NCBI GenBank assembly: GCA_934278995.1
Contig: CAKQWM010000028.1
Span: forward strand, 1 to 6,019
Source: an uncultured Clostridia bacterium
GTDB taxonomy: Bacteria > Bacillota > Clostridia > Christensenellales > Borkfalkiaceae
Direction of reading: 5' to 3'
Length of the DNA: 6,019 bases
The notes below the pieces were generated by a model that saw nothing but the letters and a program-made list of their open reading frames with translations, was not told the DNA's origin and did no database searches. Numbering within the stretch: position 1 is the first letter of the stretch; each line of letters opens with the position of its first letter. Below, piece by piece: positions 5,709 through 6,019 of this stretch. The translations under genes and the position numbers were made by a program.

Positions 5709-5876
5709 CCGTCACAATTCTCTTTGGTCACAGGTGGACGGCTTCCTAGCGGCCTGACATAGGATAGTTGGATATTTGGAAAAATATTCTCACCTTTGAG
5801 TTATGAAAGACTTTATTTCTTATTAACTATGAAAGCTTAAAAGGCCATTAGGCCTTTAAAGCTAAATAAAAAAATT
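5709..5876. other. Non-coding gap between tracrRNA and the Rpn-family gene
   Basis: No gene is supported here. It contains a poor promoter candidate on the plus strand: TTG at 5768-5770, 20 bp, then CACCTTTG at 5791-5798, which misses the T of TAnnTTTG. Two tiny ATG-to-stop stretches follow, 5803-5826 (7 codons) and 5829-5839 (3 codons), neither convincing as a gene. A hairpin stands at 5834-5863. The small inverted repeat TCCTA/TAGGA (5744-5748, 5760-5764) and a GTCACA direct repeat (5711, 5727) look like chance. Confidence 0.6.
5834..5863 (+). other. Hairpin in the presumed 5' leader of the Rpn-family gene
   Basis: AGCTTAAAAGGCC (5834-5846) and GGCCTTTAAAGCT (5851-5863) pair over 13 positions with one A-A mismatch, loop ATTA. 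It ends 13 bp before the ATG at 5877. No U-run follows on the plus strand, so it is not a standard terminator for upstream transcription; it could influence mRNA stability or translation of the downstream gene. Role inferred only from position. Confidence 0.5.
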
Positions 5877-6019
5877 ATGAAAAATTCAGAAACGCGACAA
5901 AGTGCTCAAGGTGGTACGTTTGTCAATCTAATGAGTGACAGCGGATTCAAGGCTGTCTATGCCGACAAGGACAACAAGCAACTTCTCATCGAATTGCTGA
6001 ACTTTTTTCTCCCGGAAGA
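5877..6019 (+). CDS. Rpn/PDDEXK-family nuclease (transposase-like), 5' part only
   Basis: Only the first 47 codons are in the window and the frame is open to the edge. After a polar start (MKNSETRQSAQGG) comes the pattern FVNLMSDSGFKAVYADKDNK, then LLIELLNFFLPE. I recognise D-x-GFK-x-x-(F/Y) followed by NK-x-LLI-x-x-LN as the N-terminus of the Rpn / PD-(D/E)XK family often labelled 'putative transposase' in Bacteroidota. In E. coli, Rpn proteins promote RecA-independent recombination and cut DNA; the PD-(D/E)XK active site itself would lie beyond the window. The start is supported by an A/T-rich stretch before the ATG; a later in-frame ATG at 5931 would cut into the conserved block. It faces away from the cas operon and is separated from the tracrRNA by its terminator, so it is probably an independent neighbour and not part of the CRISPR system. 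Confidence 0.75.
   Translation, partial: MKNSETRQSAQGGTFVNLMSDSGFKAVYADKDNKQLLIELLNFFLPE

Noticed and set aside
5709..5764. Inverted repeats CCGTC/GACGG and TCCTA/TAGGA and a GTCACA direct repeat
   Set aside because: Arms are five or six bases with long loops, no U-run and no nearby gene end that needs them.
5803..5839. Tandem tiny reading frames (7 and 3 codons) followed by a hairpin, resembling an attenuation leader
   Set aside because: The peptides show no regulatory codon run, the hairpin lacks a U-tract, and such short ATG-to-stop stretches are common by chance in A/T-rich sequence.

Overview
The window holds a nearly complete type II-C CRISPR-Cas locus, most likely from a Bacteroidota (Bacteroidales) chromosome. 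Four things point there: a ~1,370-residue Cas9 of the Bacteroides/Prevotella kind; Cas1 and Cas2 of matching type; a 47-bp CRISPR repeat of the form seen in Bacteroides fragilis-like arrays (GTTGTGAATTGC...GGAAACAGC); and promoters of the Bacteroidota class (TTG, 19 bp, TAnnTTTG). I recognise these families from memory; no database search was made. Genus is not resolved.

Layout, left to right. Positions 1-47 are one complete CRISPR repeat at the edge of the window; the rest of the array must lie to the left. Positions 48-166 hold no gene but are structured: a segment complementary to the 3' end of the repeat, a small hairpin, a perfect 12-bp terminator that can work in both directions, and a further inverted repeat over the cas2 stop. 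On the minus strand, reading right to left, cas9 (5549-1428), cas1 (1426-512) and cas2 (502-167) form a tight operon with 1-bp and 9-bp gaps. There is no csn2 or cas4, which fits subtype II-C. Positions 5550-5708 hold a divergent plus-strand tracrRNA gene with its own promoter, an anti-repeat, a nexus-like hairpin and a UUCG-capped terminator. Positions 5709-5876 are non-coding, with a hairpin before the next gene. From 5877 on the plus strand, the start of an Rpn/PDDEXK-family nuclease (transposase-like) gene runs off the window.

How it works together. The repeat carries its own promoter, so each crRNA can start inside the repeat just before its spacer and run into the next repeat. The first 20-21 nt of that repeat pair with the tracrRNA anti-repeat. 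RNase III is expected to trim the duplex, and Cas9, whose RuvC and HNH catalytic residues all appear intact, uses it to cut targets. Cas1 and Cas2 insert new spacers. Array and tracrRNA are both read on the plus strand and the cas genes on the minus strand.

The system class is known. The observations most worth following are: (i) the promoter in the terminal repeat should drive a ~95-nt non-crRNA transcript whose 5' end, repeat-derived, pairs perfectly over 9 nt with a segment 42 nt further on; (ii) two separate internal duplications inside Cas9, one in the REC lobe and one near the C-terminus; (iii) near-identical promoter architecture in the repeat and in the tracrRNA gene.
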